From Planctomycetota bacterium (lineage in GTDB: Bacteria > Planctomycetota > Phycisphaerae > UBA1845 > PWPN01): a DNA stretch of 13,120 nucleotides. The stretch is taken from contig CP070790.1 in assembly GCA_020346805.1 (NCBI GenBank), forward strand, positions 4,159,930 to 4,173,049, read 5' to 3'. The position numbers and the translations under genes are program-made. The first letter of the stretch is position 1; each line of letters begins with the position of its first letter. Shown here piece after piece: positions 1 to 7,493 of the stretch. Below the pieces are notes generated by a model. The model searched no databases, was not told the origin of the DNA, and saw only the letters and a list, made by a program, of their open reading frames with translations.

Positions 1-91
1 GACGCTAAACACATCCCATTACACGCGATGTGGTTCAACAAAATAGATCTTTGCTTAACAGTTGAAACGCCGTTTCCAAATAGAATTCACA
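1..91. other. Gene-free left edge, downstream of hflX
   Basis: No coding region is supported here. Two small inverted repeats are visible: CACATC (10-15) with GATGTG (27-32) around an 11-nt loop, and GAAAC (64-68) with GTTTC (72-76) around a 3-nt loop. Either could lie in the 3' untranslated region of hflX, which ends at 92 on the minus strand. Neither is followed by a convincing T-run on that strand, so I do not call a terminator. Confidence 0.4.
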
Positions 92-1426
92 TCAAGTGCA
101 GTTCAGGACTTTAGAGGAGGGGAATTTTTCCTGCAGGCGAGCGAGTAATGCACTGCCGATGACCACATCCATTTCGACGATGCTATCGACATAGCGGCGA
201 GCAAGCACTTCGGCATATTTTTCGATAAAGGCGATGGCCCGCCCGTCGCCGTTGGACAGTTGGACGGTGGCCCGCTGCGGAGTACCGGAAACGAGCAGCC
301 GAACCTTTTCGACAAGTTCGGGCAATCCGTTACCGGTCCTGGCGGAAATGCACATTGCCTCTGGCAATTTGTGGTTAAGTATCTGAACGGCAGCCTGATC
401 TTCAGCGATATCGATTTTATTCAACAGCACCAGGGTGCTGTGGCCGGCACAACCCAGATCCTCCAGCACCTTGGTAACCGCCTGGTATTGCTCCCAGGCA
501 TTGGGGGCGGAGGCATCGACCACGTGGAACAAAAGGTCGGCGTGAATAGCCTCTTCCAGGGTGGCCCGGAAAGAGGCTACCAGATGGTGGGGCAGTCGGC
601 GTATAAAACCGACGGTATCGCTGAGCAAGGCATAAACACCACCGCCCAGGTTCCATCGCGTGGTTTTGGTGTCAAGGGTGGCAAAGAGTCGGTCTTCGGT
701 ACCCACACCGGCATCGGTCAAAGCATTCATCAGGGTGCTTTTGCCGGCGTTGGTGTAACCTACCAATGAAACATTGAAATGTTCCTGACGGGATCGTACC
801 TGTCTGATTTTTCTGCGGTCAATTGAGGCAATTTGACGTTTGAGCATGGCCACCCGGCGGGAGACTATTCGGCGGTCGATTTCAATCTGTCTTTCCCCCG
901 GGCCCCGGGTACCGATACCCCCGACCACCCCGGCCCCGGTAGCGCCGCCGGCACCAGCGATGCGTTCCAGGTGGGTCCACATGCCGCGCAGGCGCGGGGC
1001 GGTGTATTCCAACTGGGCGAGCTCGACCTGAAGCTTGGCCTCATGCGTCCGTGCCCGGCTGGCAAAGATGTCCAGAATTAATTCGCTGCGATCGAGCACC
1101 TTGCATTCGCAGACCGCTTCAATTTCTCGAAGTTGTGCAGGTGAGAGATCGTCATCGAAGATAACGACGTCGGCATCCTCTTGCTTGATACGTTGAGCCA
1201 ACTGTTCTACTTTACCCCGGCCGATGTAATATTTAGCATCCAATTGTTCGCGTCGCTGGAGCATCATGCCAACAGTAATGGCGCCCGCGGACTCAGACAG
1301 GGCCCGCAGTTCCTGGAGTGATTCGGCGGCGTTAGGTGAGGGATGGCGCAGTTCTACGCCGATGAGAATCGCGTTTTCACGCTTGACCGATATGTCGGTT
1401 CTCTGGTCCGTTTCCAAACGATTCAC
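92..1426 (-). CDS. hflX: GTPase HflX, ribosome-splitting/rescue factor
   Basis: HflX is a cytoplasmic GTPase of the Obg-HflX superfamily that binds the 50S subunit and splits stalled ribosomes, notably after heat stress. The 444-residue product has the whole family layout. The N-terminal HflX domain covers about residues 20-140 (a YIGRGKVEQL stretch near 67-76). A glycine-rich linker follows at about 158-180 (GTRGPGERQIEIDRR). The G domain has Walker A GYTNAGKST (223-231), switch II DTVGFIRRLP (270-279), NKID (336-339) and an SAR G5 motif (361-363). Length is normal. The start is GTG; AAAGGG lies very close upstream, so a TTG three codons later is also possible. It is the last gene of the minus-strand run, behind a 280-bp gap with its own possible promoter. 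Identity is firm; the exact start is less so. Confidence 0.97.
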   Translation of the reverse strand: MNRLETDQRTDISVKRENAILIGVELRHPSPNAAESLQELRALSESAGAITVGMMLQRREQLDAKYYIGRGKVEQLAQRIKQEDADVVIFDDDLSPAQLREIEAVCECKVLDRSELILDIFASRARTHEAKLQVELAQLEYTAPRLRGMWTHLERIAGAGGATGAGVVGGIGTRGPGERQIEIDRRIVSRRVAMLKRQIASIDRRKIRQVRSRQEHFNVSLVGYTNAGKSTLMNALTDAGVGTEDRLFATLDTKTTRWNLGGGVYALLSDTVGFIRRLPHHLVASFRATLEEAIHADLLFHVVDASAPNAWEQYQAVTKVLEDLGCAGHSTLVLLNKIDIAEDQAAVQILNHKLPEAMCISARTGNGLPELVEKVRLLVSGTPQRATVQLSNGDGRAIAFIEKYAEVLARRYVDSIVEMDVVIGSALLARLQEKFPSSKVLNCT

Positions 1427-1520
1427 TTACCCTTTACGGGGCTGATACTTAGGACAAAAAACCCACCAATAACAACTGTCTGAATTAATCCTTGGCAACC
1501 ATCGCAAAATGCACAGATAT

Positions 1521-1550
1521 ATTGTACCAATATTCCAGGTTGCGGTTCAA
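1521..1550 (-). promoter_or_regulatory. Possible sigma-70-type promoter of hflX
   Basis: On the minus strand TTGAAC (1545-1550, 4 of 6 to consensus) and TACAAT (1521-1526, 5 of 6) are separated by 18 bp. This would give an hflX leader of roughly 90 nt. It is a pattern match only, and the -35 to -10 rules are less certain in planctomycetes than in model bacteria. Confidence 0.4.
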
Positions 1551-1629
1551 GACGTTTCGAATTGACTATTTATTTAAGCGAGCGGTGTTGAATTATATCC
1601 CTGGGTAGTGTTTTGTTGTGCGGTGTTGG

Positions 1630-1664
1630 TGAGATAATTTCTTTTCTTTTAAGAGTTTATCTCA
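1630..1664. other. 8-bp inverted repeat between the twin membrane genes and hflX
   Basis: TGAGATAA (1630-1637) and TTATCTCA (1657-1664) are perfect inverted copies around a 19-nt pyrimidine-rich spacer. It lies just past the end of the gene ending at 1707. There is no T-run on the minus strand, so it could be a weak 3' hairpin, a protein-binding site or chance. The rest of 1427-1706 shows no gene. Confidence 0.3.
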
Positions 1665-1706
1665 GATGAGTCGCGTATGTATTAAATGGGATGCATTATA
1701 CGAATT

Positions 1707-2564
1707 CTATGCATGCCCCTCAGGTAAATCCGACACTATCGTATTGGTATCAGCAACAACCGGTGTCAGTATCGGATAACGTTCCGCCAACTTATCGAGA
1801 TCGTAATAAAGCCGGGCCCGTTCAATCAAGAAATTGTATTGGGGGCGCATATTACGACGCCGACAGGCCTCGGCCAACAGGGCATGCACCAGAGCGGCTC
1901 GAGGCGCATCCAGCAACTCGGCAATCTCAATTTTCTCCTTGAGGGCCACAACGGCAGAGGCGGCTTGATCGGCGGCCAACTCGTAGCGCAGTTGAATAGG
2001 CAATAGTTTCATCCGATCGGCCAAGGTCAAAGGCACATCGTACATCGGCCGCACGGCCTGGTACGCTTCATATACCCGATCCATATATAACAGGCTATCC
2101 GCCAACAGTAGTCGGGTGTTGATCCATACGCTGTGCAAGCGACACAAGCGCCGACGGAGCAAGGTCCGACAAATCAACACCACTTCGGCATATTGTTCGC
2201 GCCTCATAAAAAGGGCCGCCAACTGCTGACAGGCAATGACCTTTCCCCTGGCTGAAAGCGAAAAACGCCCCATAGCCTTATGCAGCCAGACTTCGGCATC
2301 ATCAAGCTTTCCGATATTGAGCAAAACACTTGCGGTTTGAACTTCGCGGCCGGTTTGAGTCGAACCGATAACCAGCAGTATCCAGGTCAAGACCGCAGCA
2401 GCAAAAACCAAAAACATCATGTGTTTATCGTCGGGTTCGTCCAGTTGATCGGCCCAGATAAAGGCCAAGAGAAATAGAACTATCAAGGCAATGCGCAACA
2501 CTCTTATGACAGCCAACCGACGCCTGAAACTGCGCAGCATTATGTTTAAATCGTCGGAACTCAT
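1707..2564 (-). CDS. Membrane protein with C-terminal helical repeats (twin B)
   Basis: I do not recognise a named family. The 285-residue product has two membrane helices near residues 22-38 and 48-67, separated by a short acidic segment (ADQLDEPDDK). A long alpha-helical, TPR/SEL1-like region follows from about 78 to 260, suggesting a protein-interaction surface anchored in the membrane. The start ATG overlaps the stop of the upstream gene in an ATGA, which implies translational coupling. The two products have exactly the same length and architecture and share spaced motifs: VLL at residues 80-82 in both, and LAAL followed 20 residues later by LL. I infer an old tandem duplication. Function is unknown; a complex of the two products is plausible. 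Confidence 0.85.
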   Translation of the reverse strand: MSSDDLNIMLRSFRRRLAVIRVLRIALIVLFLLAFIWADQLDEPDDKHMMFLVFAAAVLTWILLVIGSTQTGREVQTASVLLNIGKLDDAEVWLHKAMGRFSLSARGKVIACQQLAALFMRREQYAEVVLICRTLLRRRLCRLHSVWINTRLLLADSLLYMDRVYEAYQAVRPMYDVPLTLADRMKLLPIQLRYELAADQAASAVVALKEKIEIAELLDAPRAALVHALLAEACRRRNMRPQYNFLIERARLYYDLDKLAERYPILTPVVADTNTIVSDLPEGHA

Positions 2565-3418
2565 ATAGCATACTCCGCAGCGTGGTATTTTTCGGCAATG
2601 GGGGCAAGTTCACTAAATCTTTCGAGCAAATCCTGGGGCCTTACCAGCATGGTGGCGTCATGCCAATATTTTTCGGCTGATTGAGGTTGACCGGCTCGAT
2701 CGAAAGCAGCGGCCAACAGTCCGTAGCCATAGCCCGCCCTGGTACTGAGGTGATTACGAAAGAGCTCTCTGCGCTGTTGGGCACGATCTACACCGGCTTC
2801 GGCCTGCCCCATGGTCACTTCGCGGAAGAGGGAGAGCAGTTCAACCTGGGCCCGCAGCGGTTCGGGCAACTCTTGCCGGGCCAATCGATCGACGAGGTCG
2901 ACGGCATCGGTGATCTGGCCGGTACGGAGCATCACCGCCGCCAGGGCGACCTGGGCGGTGTGTATCTGGATGGGATCGGCATTCGACTCTTCCAATAATG
3001 ATTCATAAATTCGCTGCGATGCTTCATAAAGGTGGCGCGCTTCGGCAAGCGCGGCCAAGGCAAGCAAAGATTCCGCCCTGACCTGAGGTTGTCTGATCGG
3101 ATATCGCAGTAACTTGACGAGTGCATTTTGGGCCCGATCCCATTGCTTTAACTGGACGGCCTCAAAACTGTCCAGTAAAACTCCAGCCAATCGTCGCTGT
3201 CTCGTTGCCGACCATATTATCGCGGCAACCAGTGCGATAACGATAATCTGCATGAAAAACATACCCAGTGAACCGGACCATTCGAGAAGGTCGGGATTGA
3301 TCAACAATGCCCCCAGAAAAATAGCCAATCCCAACATGGCCAGGGATATGCCGCGTACCAGGCCCGGTTTGGGCCGGGAAGAGGCGATCAGTTTATCGAC
3401 GGTTTCAACGGTTATCAT
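2561..3418 (-). CDS. Membrane protein with C-terminal helical repeats (twin A)
   Basis: No named family is recognised. The 285-residue product starts with a short cytosolic stretch, then has two membrane helices (about 23-40 and 50-70) joined by a short loop. A soluble helical domain rich in Ala and Leu (about 75-260) has a TPR-like rhythm, for example the Trp-Asp-Arg-Ala start at 93-96 and the Tyr-Glu-Ala-Ser helix at 131-134. The start is ATG at 3418 with only a weak upstream AGG, which is common in this window. Its TGA overlaps the ATG of twin B, so the two are almost certainly cotranslated. By analogy with other TPR membrane proteins it may scaffold an envelope complex, but nothing in the sequence points to a substrate or enzyme activity. 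Confidence 0.85.
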   Translation of the reverse strand: MITVETVDKLIASSRPKPGLVRGISLAMLGLAIFLGALLINPDLLEWSGSLGMFFMQIIVIALVAAIIWSATRQRRLAGVLLDSFEAVQLKQWDRAQNALVKLLRYPIRQPQVRAESLLALAALAEARHLYEASQRIYESLLEESNADPIQIHTAQVALAAVMLRTGQITDAVDLVDRLARQELPEPLRAQVELLSLFREVTMGQAEAGVDRAQQRRELFRNHLSTRAGYGYGLLAAAFDRAGQPQSAEKYWHDATMLVRPQDLLERFSELAPIAEKYHAAEYAI

Positions 3419-3477
3419 AGCCTGGTTTCTAGCAGTTCAGGCGGATAATGGCAAGCAGCCTGTTAACCTGAATTATT

Positions 3478-3498
3478 CATGGGCCTTTGGAGCCCGTG
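3478..3498 (-). terminator. Hairpin in the gap after the zinc-ribbon gene
   Basis: CATGGGC (3478-3484) and GCCCGTG (3492-3498) form a 7-bp stem with one G-T wobble and a 7-nt loop. On the minus strand it lies about 100 nt after the zinc-ribbon gene stop and 60 nt before twin A. It is followed by AATAATTC rather than a U-tract, so it may be a weak terminator or a structure in the twin A leader. Confidence 0.3.
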
Positions 3499-3596
3499 CG
3501 GATGCTTTTTCCGTCCGGCTTGGTCAGAACCGACAGGTTTAGCTCATACTATATCGGAACGAAACACCTGCAACAGTTGAGGAATGCGGCAGCTCT

Positions 3597-4412
3597 CTAT
3601 CGAGTACTATTCGTGGCAACACCCGGCACTTGCTTGCCGTCCACCAGCCAAAGGAAGGCCAAATACGAACGCAAAGGGGGCGGTATGAGGATACGTATCA
3701 ATAATCTGGCAAAAGGCCGGCCAGAGACAACGCCAATAACACCGCCCAGTATCTGTGCGATGGTGTGAGCAAAAATATAAGGTATACACCACTGCATAAG
3801 ACTCGGGGCATTTATCTTCCAGATATAATATGCCGATATCCCGATCAGTACCGGTATAGTCAAGACCACAATGAAATAATATCGTCGTCGCCAATGGCAA
3901 AAAATCACGGTTGCGAAAACGGCACCGGTAAAACCCAGGACGAACGAACTCGAAATTAACACCGCAACAAATACTTTGTTTTCACGATCCATCGGCCGCA
4001 ATTCATACTTATACCTGGGACCGGCATAACCTGGAGCATTAATAACGGATGCCGGCAAGCGGCGCCATCTGGTCAACTCCTCAAAAGAGACGGCGGTTGA
4101 AATAAATTCGAGTAATACAATGCTGCCTGCACCGCTAATCACCACTACAATCCAAATCAACAATAACAGCGTCGCCAAGCGATGAAGCCAGGGTCGGGCA
4201 GAGGTCACGGTATCAGTGGCAGCGTGGAACCGAGCGCATTCGGGGCAGCGGCAAACAAGAATACTGGTCCGGGGATCTCGACACACGGCCTGTGTTCGCA
4301 GATTGTAGCCACAACCATCGCAATATCGATCAATCTCGACATAAGCGACAACGGGGAGGTTTTCCAACGATAGTTGCTCGCCCCCGGTTTGGTCTTGAGG
4401 TTCGGTAATCAT
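3597..4412 (-). CDS. Zinc-ribbon multi-pass membrane protein
   Basis: A protein of unknown function, 271 residues from the chosen start. Residues 31-59 look like a zinc ribbon: Cys31-x2-Cys34 (CDGCGYNLR) and Cys56-x2-Cys59 (CPEC). About four membrane helices follow (near 78-100, 147-171, 178-198 and 208-230), with a polar loop at about 107-146. Similar N-terminal 'CGYNLR' ribbons occur in many planctomycete membrane proteins of unknown role. The frame is open to 4550, overlapping the end of aat by 20 bp. I prefer ATG at 4412 because the ribbon is near the N-terminus, the 46-residue extension has no clear domain, and a good promoter sits just upstream of 4412. Base composition is more AT-rich than neighbouring enzymes. 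Confidence 0.8.
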   Translation of the reverse strand: MITEPQDQTGGEQLSLENLPVVAYVEIDRYCDGCGYNLRTQAVCRDPRTSILVCRCPECARFHAATDTVTSARPWLHRLATLLLLIWIVVVISGAGSIVLLEFISTAVSFEELTRWRRLPASVINAPGYAGPRYKYELRPMDRENKVFVAVLISSSFVLGFTGAVFATVIFCHWRRRYYFIVVLTIPVLIGISAYYIWKINAPSLMQWCIPYIFAHTIAQILGGVIGVVSGRPFARLLIRILIPPPLRSYLAFLWLVDGKQVPGVATNSTR

Positions 4413-4424
4413 TTTCTTGATTAT

Positions 4425-4453
4425 ATTATAAACACCCACCGCCGATGTTACAA
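4425..4453 (-). promoter_or_regulatory. Promoter immediately upstream of the zinc-ribbon gene
   Basis: On the minus strand TTGTAA (4448-4453) is 17 bp from a perfect TATAAT (4425-4430), and a second TATAAT overlaps it by one base (4420-4425). The predicted transcription start lies only about 5 nt before the ATG at 4412, so the mRNA would be almost leaderless. Confidence 0.5.
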
Positions 4454-4460
4454 AATCACC

Positions 4461-4516
4461 GCTTTTAACTGCAGAAATAAACGCGGCTTTTAATCCGCAT
4501 ATTTTACGGCTTAAAA
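4461..4516. repeat. Three AT-rich repeats between aat and the zinc-ribbon gene
   Basis: GCTTTTAA occurs at 4461-4468 and 4486-4493, and the related GCTTAAAA at 4509-4516, spaced 25 and 23 bp apart. The middle copy sits in a small GCGG/CCGC inverted repeat (4483-4486, 4495-4498). They lie upstream of the promoter above and could be operator half-sites, or part of the aat 3' region. The evidence is visual only. Confidence 0.3.
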
Positions 4517-4530
4517 GACCGGACAGGGGC

Positions 4531-5115
4531 TCAGTCTGCAAAACTTGCATCCACCTCCAGGGCCACCTTTAATCTCTCAAGATATTCCTCGCGGGGTATG
4601 GCCCTGGCCCCGAACCGTTGCAGGTGTTCGGTGATGAATTGAACATCCAGCAAGACATATCCCCGATCCCGCATTCGTTCGACCAGGGCCACCAAGGTCA
4701 CTTTGGAGGCATCGGCCCGGTAATGAAACATCGACTCTCCGAAAAACGCTCCACCAATAGCCACACCGTATAAGCCCCCCACCAACTCTGTATCCTGGAA
4801 ACTTTCAACCGAATGGGCCAAGCCCAGTTGGTGCAGTTGCGTATAAGCGCCGATAATTTCGTCAGAGATCCACGTGCCTTCAGAACGATCGCTACAAGCT
4901 CGAATCACCCGGTCAAAACAGGTATTAATGCGTATTTCGAATTGTCCCCGCCGATATAACGGCCGAAGCGTTCTTGGTATATGAAATTCATCCAAATCGA
5001 TAATCGCTCGCGGATCGGGACTGAACCACTGAATCGTTCCATCCACATCCATAGGAAAGATACCCTGGCTGTAGGCGGCGACCAGCACCTCAGGGGTTAG
5101 GGGTAAACGCTCCAT
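4531..5115 (-). CDS. aat: Leucyl/phenylalanyl-tRNA--protein transferase
   Basis: Aat transfers Leu or Phe from aminoacyl-tRNA to the N-terminal Lys or Arg of proteins. This makes an N-degron that ClpS delivers to ClpAP in the cytoplasm. The 194-residue product carries the family motifs in order: YSQGIFPM (15-22), WFSPDPR (30-36), TWI (81-83), AHSVE (100-104), GGLYGV (113-118), FFGESMF (124-130), LDVQ (156-159) and AIPR (172-175). It is shorter than the E. coli enzyme (about 234) because both ends are trimmed, as in many bacteria; the catalytic core looks whole. The start ATG at 5115 has AGGA 8 nt upstream (5124-5127). It is the first gene of the minus-strand run, divergent from rarA. Confidence 0.96.
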   Translation of the reverse strand: MERLPLTPEVLVAAYSQGIFPMDVDGTIQWFSPDPRAIIDLDEFHIPRTLRPLYRRGQFEIRINTCFDRVIRACSDRSEGTWISDEIIGAYTQLHQLGLAHSVESFQDTELVGGLYGVAIGGAFFGESMFHYRADASKVTLVALVERMRDRGYVLLDVQFITEHLQRFGARAIPREEYLERLKVALEVDASFAD

Positions 5116-5177
5116 TTATTGAATCCTAATACAGGCGAGCCTATCCATTGTAATCTGCCTTCATAATATACACCTTG

Positions 5178-5242
5178 GGCCACAAACTAAAAAAAGGACA
5201 ATAAAGGATGAGGTGGTTTTACAGCACAAAGCGTTTGTGGCC
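5178..5242. other. 10-bp perfect inverted repeat upstream of rarA, possible leader structure
   Basis: GGCCACAAAC (5178-5187) and GTTTGTGGCC (5233-5242) are perfect inverted copies around 45 nt. Inside, TAAAA (5188-5192) can pair with TTTTA (5217-5221). The right arm also overlaps a second hairpin, GGCC (5239-5242) with GGCC (5247-5250), followed by TCTTATTT. The two pairings exclude each other, a layout reminiscent of an attenuator on the plus strand. It lies in the 235-bp divergent gap 5116-5350, which holds no supported gene. Confidence 0.4.
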
Positions 5243-5282
5243 TGCCGGCCTCTTATTTCCGTCAATAATATGGAAAAAATCG

Positions 5283-5310
5283 TTGCTTTGGATATGGCTG
5301 GTGTTAAAAT
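5283..5310 (+). promoter_or_regulatory. Possible promoter of rarA
   Basis: TTGCTT (5283-5288) is 16 bp from TAAAAT (5305-5310, 5 of 6 to the -10 consensus), about 40 nt before the rarA ATG. The -35 match is weak. If this is the main promoter, the inverted repeat at 5178-5242 is upstream DNA and not part of the mRNA leader. Confidence 0.35.
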
Positions 5311-5350
5311 TTAAGGTTTTATACACCCTCTCAGCTATGAAGCCAGAATC

Positions 5351-6712
5351 ATGGACCTATTCAGTAAACAGCGAGAAGCCGCTTTCAACCGTGTTCAACC
5401 GCTCCCGGTCCGCATGAGGCCGAGGACCCTGGAAGAGCTGGTGGGCCAGGAGCACTTTGTCGGCAAGGGTAAACTGCTTCGACGGATGCTGACAGCAGAC
5501 CGACTGACCAGCGCGATATTTTACGGTCCACCGGGTACGGGCAAGACGGCGTTGGCCCATATCATAGCCAATTACACCAAGGCGGCTTTTGAGGAAGTCA
5601 ATGCCGCCGGTGTGGGGGTAAAGGAGGTTCGGGAGATCCTCAACCAGGCCAAGGAGCGCTTGGCCGCCAACGGTCAACGGACGGTGATGTTCCTGGACGA
5701 GATCCACCGATTCAATCGGGCCCAGCAGGATGTATTACTTAACGACGTGGAATATGGACTGATCATCCTGATCGGGGCCACGACGGAAAATCCGTTTTTC
5801 AGTGTCAATTCACCGCTGATTTCCCGCAGCCAGATTTTCCAGCTTGAGCCGCTCAGTGAAGAAAACATCCGCACCCTTTTGATGCGTGCGGTTAAGGATA
5901 AGGAACGGGGATTGGGGCGTTATGCAATCAAGCTGACTGATGAGGCAATCAAACACTGGGCAACCACCTGTGATGGTGACGCCAGAAGATCACTTATAGC
6001 CCTTGAGGTTGCGGTCCTCTCTCAACTTGAATCGGGCAAGCAGGGTAAAAAGAACGAACCTATAGTAATAGACGTGGCGGTGGCGGCGGAATCGATTCAG
6101 CGCAAAGCCATTGTTTACGACGGCACCGGCGACGAGCATTATGATGCGGCCAGCGCCTTTATCAAAAGCATGCGGGGCAGCGATCCGGATGCGGCGGTCT
6201 ACTGGCTGGCCCGGATGCTGGAGTCGGGTGAAGATCCCCGATTCATTGCCCGCCGCGTAACCATATGTGCCGCCGAAGATGTGGGTAATGCCGATCCCAT
6301 GGCTCTGGTGGTAGCCAACGCCGCCGCCCAGGTAACCATGCTGGTGGGGCTGCCGGAATGCCAACTACCGCTGGCCCAAGCGGTGATTTACGTGGCCGGC
6401 GCTCCAAAATCGAACGCCTCGGCGACGGCTATCTGGTCGGCGAGCCAGGACGTGCGTGAAGGACGGACCATACCGGTCCCCAAGCATCTTCGTGACAGCA
6501 GTTATGCGGGGGCCAAAAAGTTGGGACACGGAGATGATTACCGATATTCCCACAACTATGAGAAGGGTTTTGTGGAGCAAGATTACCTAGGTGTCGATAA
6601 ATCTTATTACATTCCCACTGATAGAGGTTATGAAGCCACGATCAGTGCGTACCTCAAGAGTATTGGTGGAGGATGTGATTCATCAAAGAAACGGGACCAA
6701 GATAAATCGTAG
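5351..6712 (+). CDS. rarA: Replication-associated recombination protein RarA (MgsA) AAA+ ATPase
   Basis: RarA/MgsA is a clamp-loader-like AAA+ ATPase that acts at stalled replication forks and interacts with SSB. The 453-residue product is full length. The ATPase core has an N-terminal MRPRTLEELVGQEH segment (22-35), Walker A GPPGTGKT (59-66), Walker B MFLDEIHRF (113-121), sensor 1 GATTENP (142-148), an SR arginine finger (158-159) and sensor 2 GDARRSL (209-215). The C-terminal MgsA tetramerisation part includes YDGTGDEHYD (256-265), AAEDVGNADP (307-316) and VPKHLRD (376-382). The last 15 residues are polar and variable. The ATG has no clear Shine-Dalgarno, but the start fits the family N-terminus. 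It is first of a plus-strand run, 30 bp before the folate gene. Confidence 0.97.
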   Translation: MDLFSKQREAAFNRVQPLPVRMRPRTLEELVGQEHFVGKGKLLRRMLTADRLTSAIFYGPPGTGKTALAHIIANYTKAAFEEVNAAGVGVKEVREILNQAKERLAANGQRTVMFLDEIHRFNRAQQDVLLNDVEYGLIILIGATTENPFFSVNSPLISRSQIFQLEPLSEENIRTLLMRAVKDKERGLGRYAIKLTDEAIKHWATTCDGDARRSLIALEVAVLSQLESGKQGKKNEPIVIDVAVAAESIQRKAIVYDGTGDEHYDAASAFIKSMRGSDPDAAVYWLARMLESGEDPRFIARRVTICAAEDVGNADPMALVVANAAAQVTMLVGLPECQLPLAQAVIYVAGAPKSNASATAIWSASQDVREGRTIPVPKHLRDSSYAGAKKLGHGDDYRYSHNYEKGFVEQDYLGVDKSYYIPTDRGYEATISAYLKSIGGGCDSSKKRDQDKS

Positions 6713-6742
6713 TCCCCCAGGATTGGAGCGTTATTTTCAGTT

Positions 6743-7330
6743 GTGACAAAAAAAGATCTACGCCAGCATATTCGAGGATTATTATCAGCTCTCGCGCCCC
6801 AAAAGCTACACGAGCAATCGGTCAAGGCATGTTCGCTCCTGATTGAAACGCGAGAGTATAAGCGGTCGGAGATTATTCTGGTCTTTCTTTCCCTGCCCAA
6901 CGAAATAGATACTACCCCGCTGGTTCTGGATGCGTGGCGCAATCGCAAGCGTGTTCTGGCTCCCAAAGTCAACTGGGATCAGCGCCGGATGCTGCCGATT
7001 GAGATCCGTTCCTTATCCGACGATTTAGACGAATCACGGTATGGGCTACGTGAGCCAGCCAATGGGAATCCGTTTCCCATTACCGACATAGACATGGTTA
7101 TAGTCCCCGGTCTGGGATTTGATCTGCAGGGCCACCGAATCGGGCGGGGGCGTGGTTTCTACGATCATTTTCTAGCCCATGAAGATTGGCATGGGATTGC
7201 TTGCGGTTTGGCATTGGAGCAGCAGGTAATCGATGAAGTACCCATTGCGGAGCACGATATCCCGATTGATATGCTGGTAACCGATGCTGAGATAAGAAGA
7301 TTCAGCCACAAATCACCTGTGAAATCATGA
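6743..7330 (+). CDS. fau: 5-formyltetrahydrofolate cyclo-ligase
   Basis: This enzyme (also called MTHFS or YgfA) uses ATP to convert 5-formyl-THF to 5,10-methenyl-THF, returning stored folate to one-carbon metabolism in the cytoplasm. The 195-residue product has the usual length. Visible motifs are the N-terminal KKDLR basic segment (3-7), LPNEIDT (51-57) at the folate site, the long VPGLGFD...GRGRGFYD stretch (121-141) that shapes the ATP site, and IPIDMLVTDAEI near the end (173-184). The third position of the usual GxGGGYYD is Arg here, a mild variant. The start is GTG at 6743; the nearest GGAG is 14 nt upstream, so translation may partly depend on rarA just ahead. Confidence 0.92.
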   Translation: MTKKDLRQHIRGLLSALAPQKLHEQSVKACSLLIETREYKRSEIILVFLSLPNEIDTTPLVLDAWRNRKRVLAPKVNWDQRRMLPIEIRSLSDDLDESRYGLREPANGNPFPITDIDMVIVPGLGFDLQGHRIGRGRGFYDHFLAHEDWHGIACGLALEQQVIDEVPIAEHDIPIDMLVTDAEIRRFSHKSPVKS

Positions 7331-7340
7331 AATATAACAA

Positions 7341-7373
7341 CTGCTGATTCATTTCTTCTGAAAATCCGAGCAG
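7341..7373 (+). terminator. Imperfect hairpin just after the cyclo-ligase gene
   Basis: CTGCT (7341-7345) pairs with AGCAG (7369-7373), GAT (7346-7348) with ATC (7364-7366), and TTTC (7352-7355) with GAAA (7360-7363), with a 3-nt and a 2-nt bulge and a TTCT loop. It starts 10 nt past the stop codon. There is no T-run after it, so it may be a weak terminator or an mRNA-stabilising 3' structure. Confidence 0.35.
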
Positions 7374-7383
7374 ACAGCTTGCA

Positions 7384-7403
7384 ATGCCGACAACATTCGG
7401 TAT
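7384..7403 (+). other. Hairpin in the leader of the L,D-transpeptidase gene
   Basis: ATGCCGA (7384-7390) and TCGGTAT (7397-7403) form a 7-bp stem with one G-T wobble and a 6-nt loop, followed closely by AAGGAG (7407-7412) that has no start codon at a useful distance. With the preceding hairpin this makes the 169-bp gap 7331-7499 the most structured part of this gene run. I recognise no riboswitch class in it. Confidence 0.3.
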
Positions 7404-7486
7404 CTTAAGGAGTTGGCGTCAAACCCGGCCACATGTAGTTGGGGATACGCACTGATAGCAAATTTACTATTTCTGTATTTTTTGTA

Positions 7487-7493
7487 AAGGAGG
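7487..7493 (+). promoter_or_regulatory. Strong ribosome binding site of the L,D-transpeptidase gene
   Basis: AAGGAGG lies 6 nt before the GTG at 7500. It is the best Shine-Dalgarno match in the window and fixes this start, which also places a basic N-terminus ahead of the membrane anchor. Confidence 0.85.

Noticed and set aside
4413..4550. Upstream start at 4550 for the zinc-ribbon gene, overlapping aat
   Set aside because: The extra 46 residues show no domain and run over AT-rich repeats and a good promoter; ATG at 4412 is preferred, though not proven.
5208..5417. Plus-strand 69-codon frame in the aat-rarA gap
   Set aside because: It overlaps rarA by 67 bp in another frame, has no recognisable domain, and covers the inverted-repeat region. 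A leader peptide cannot be excluded, but nothing supports it.
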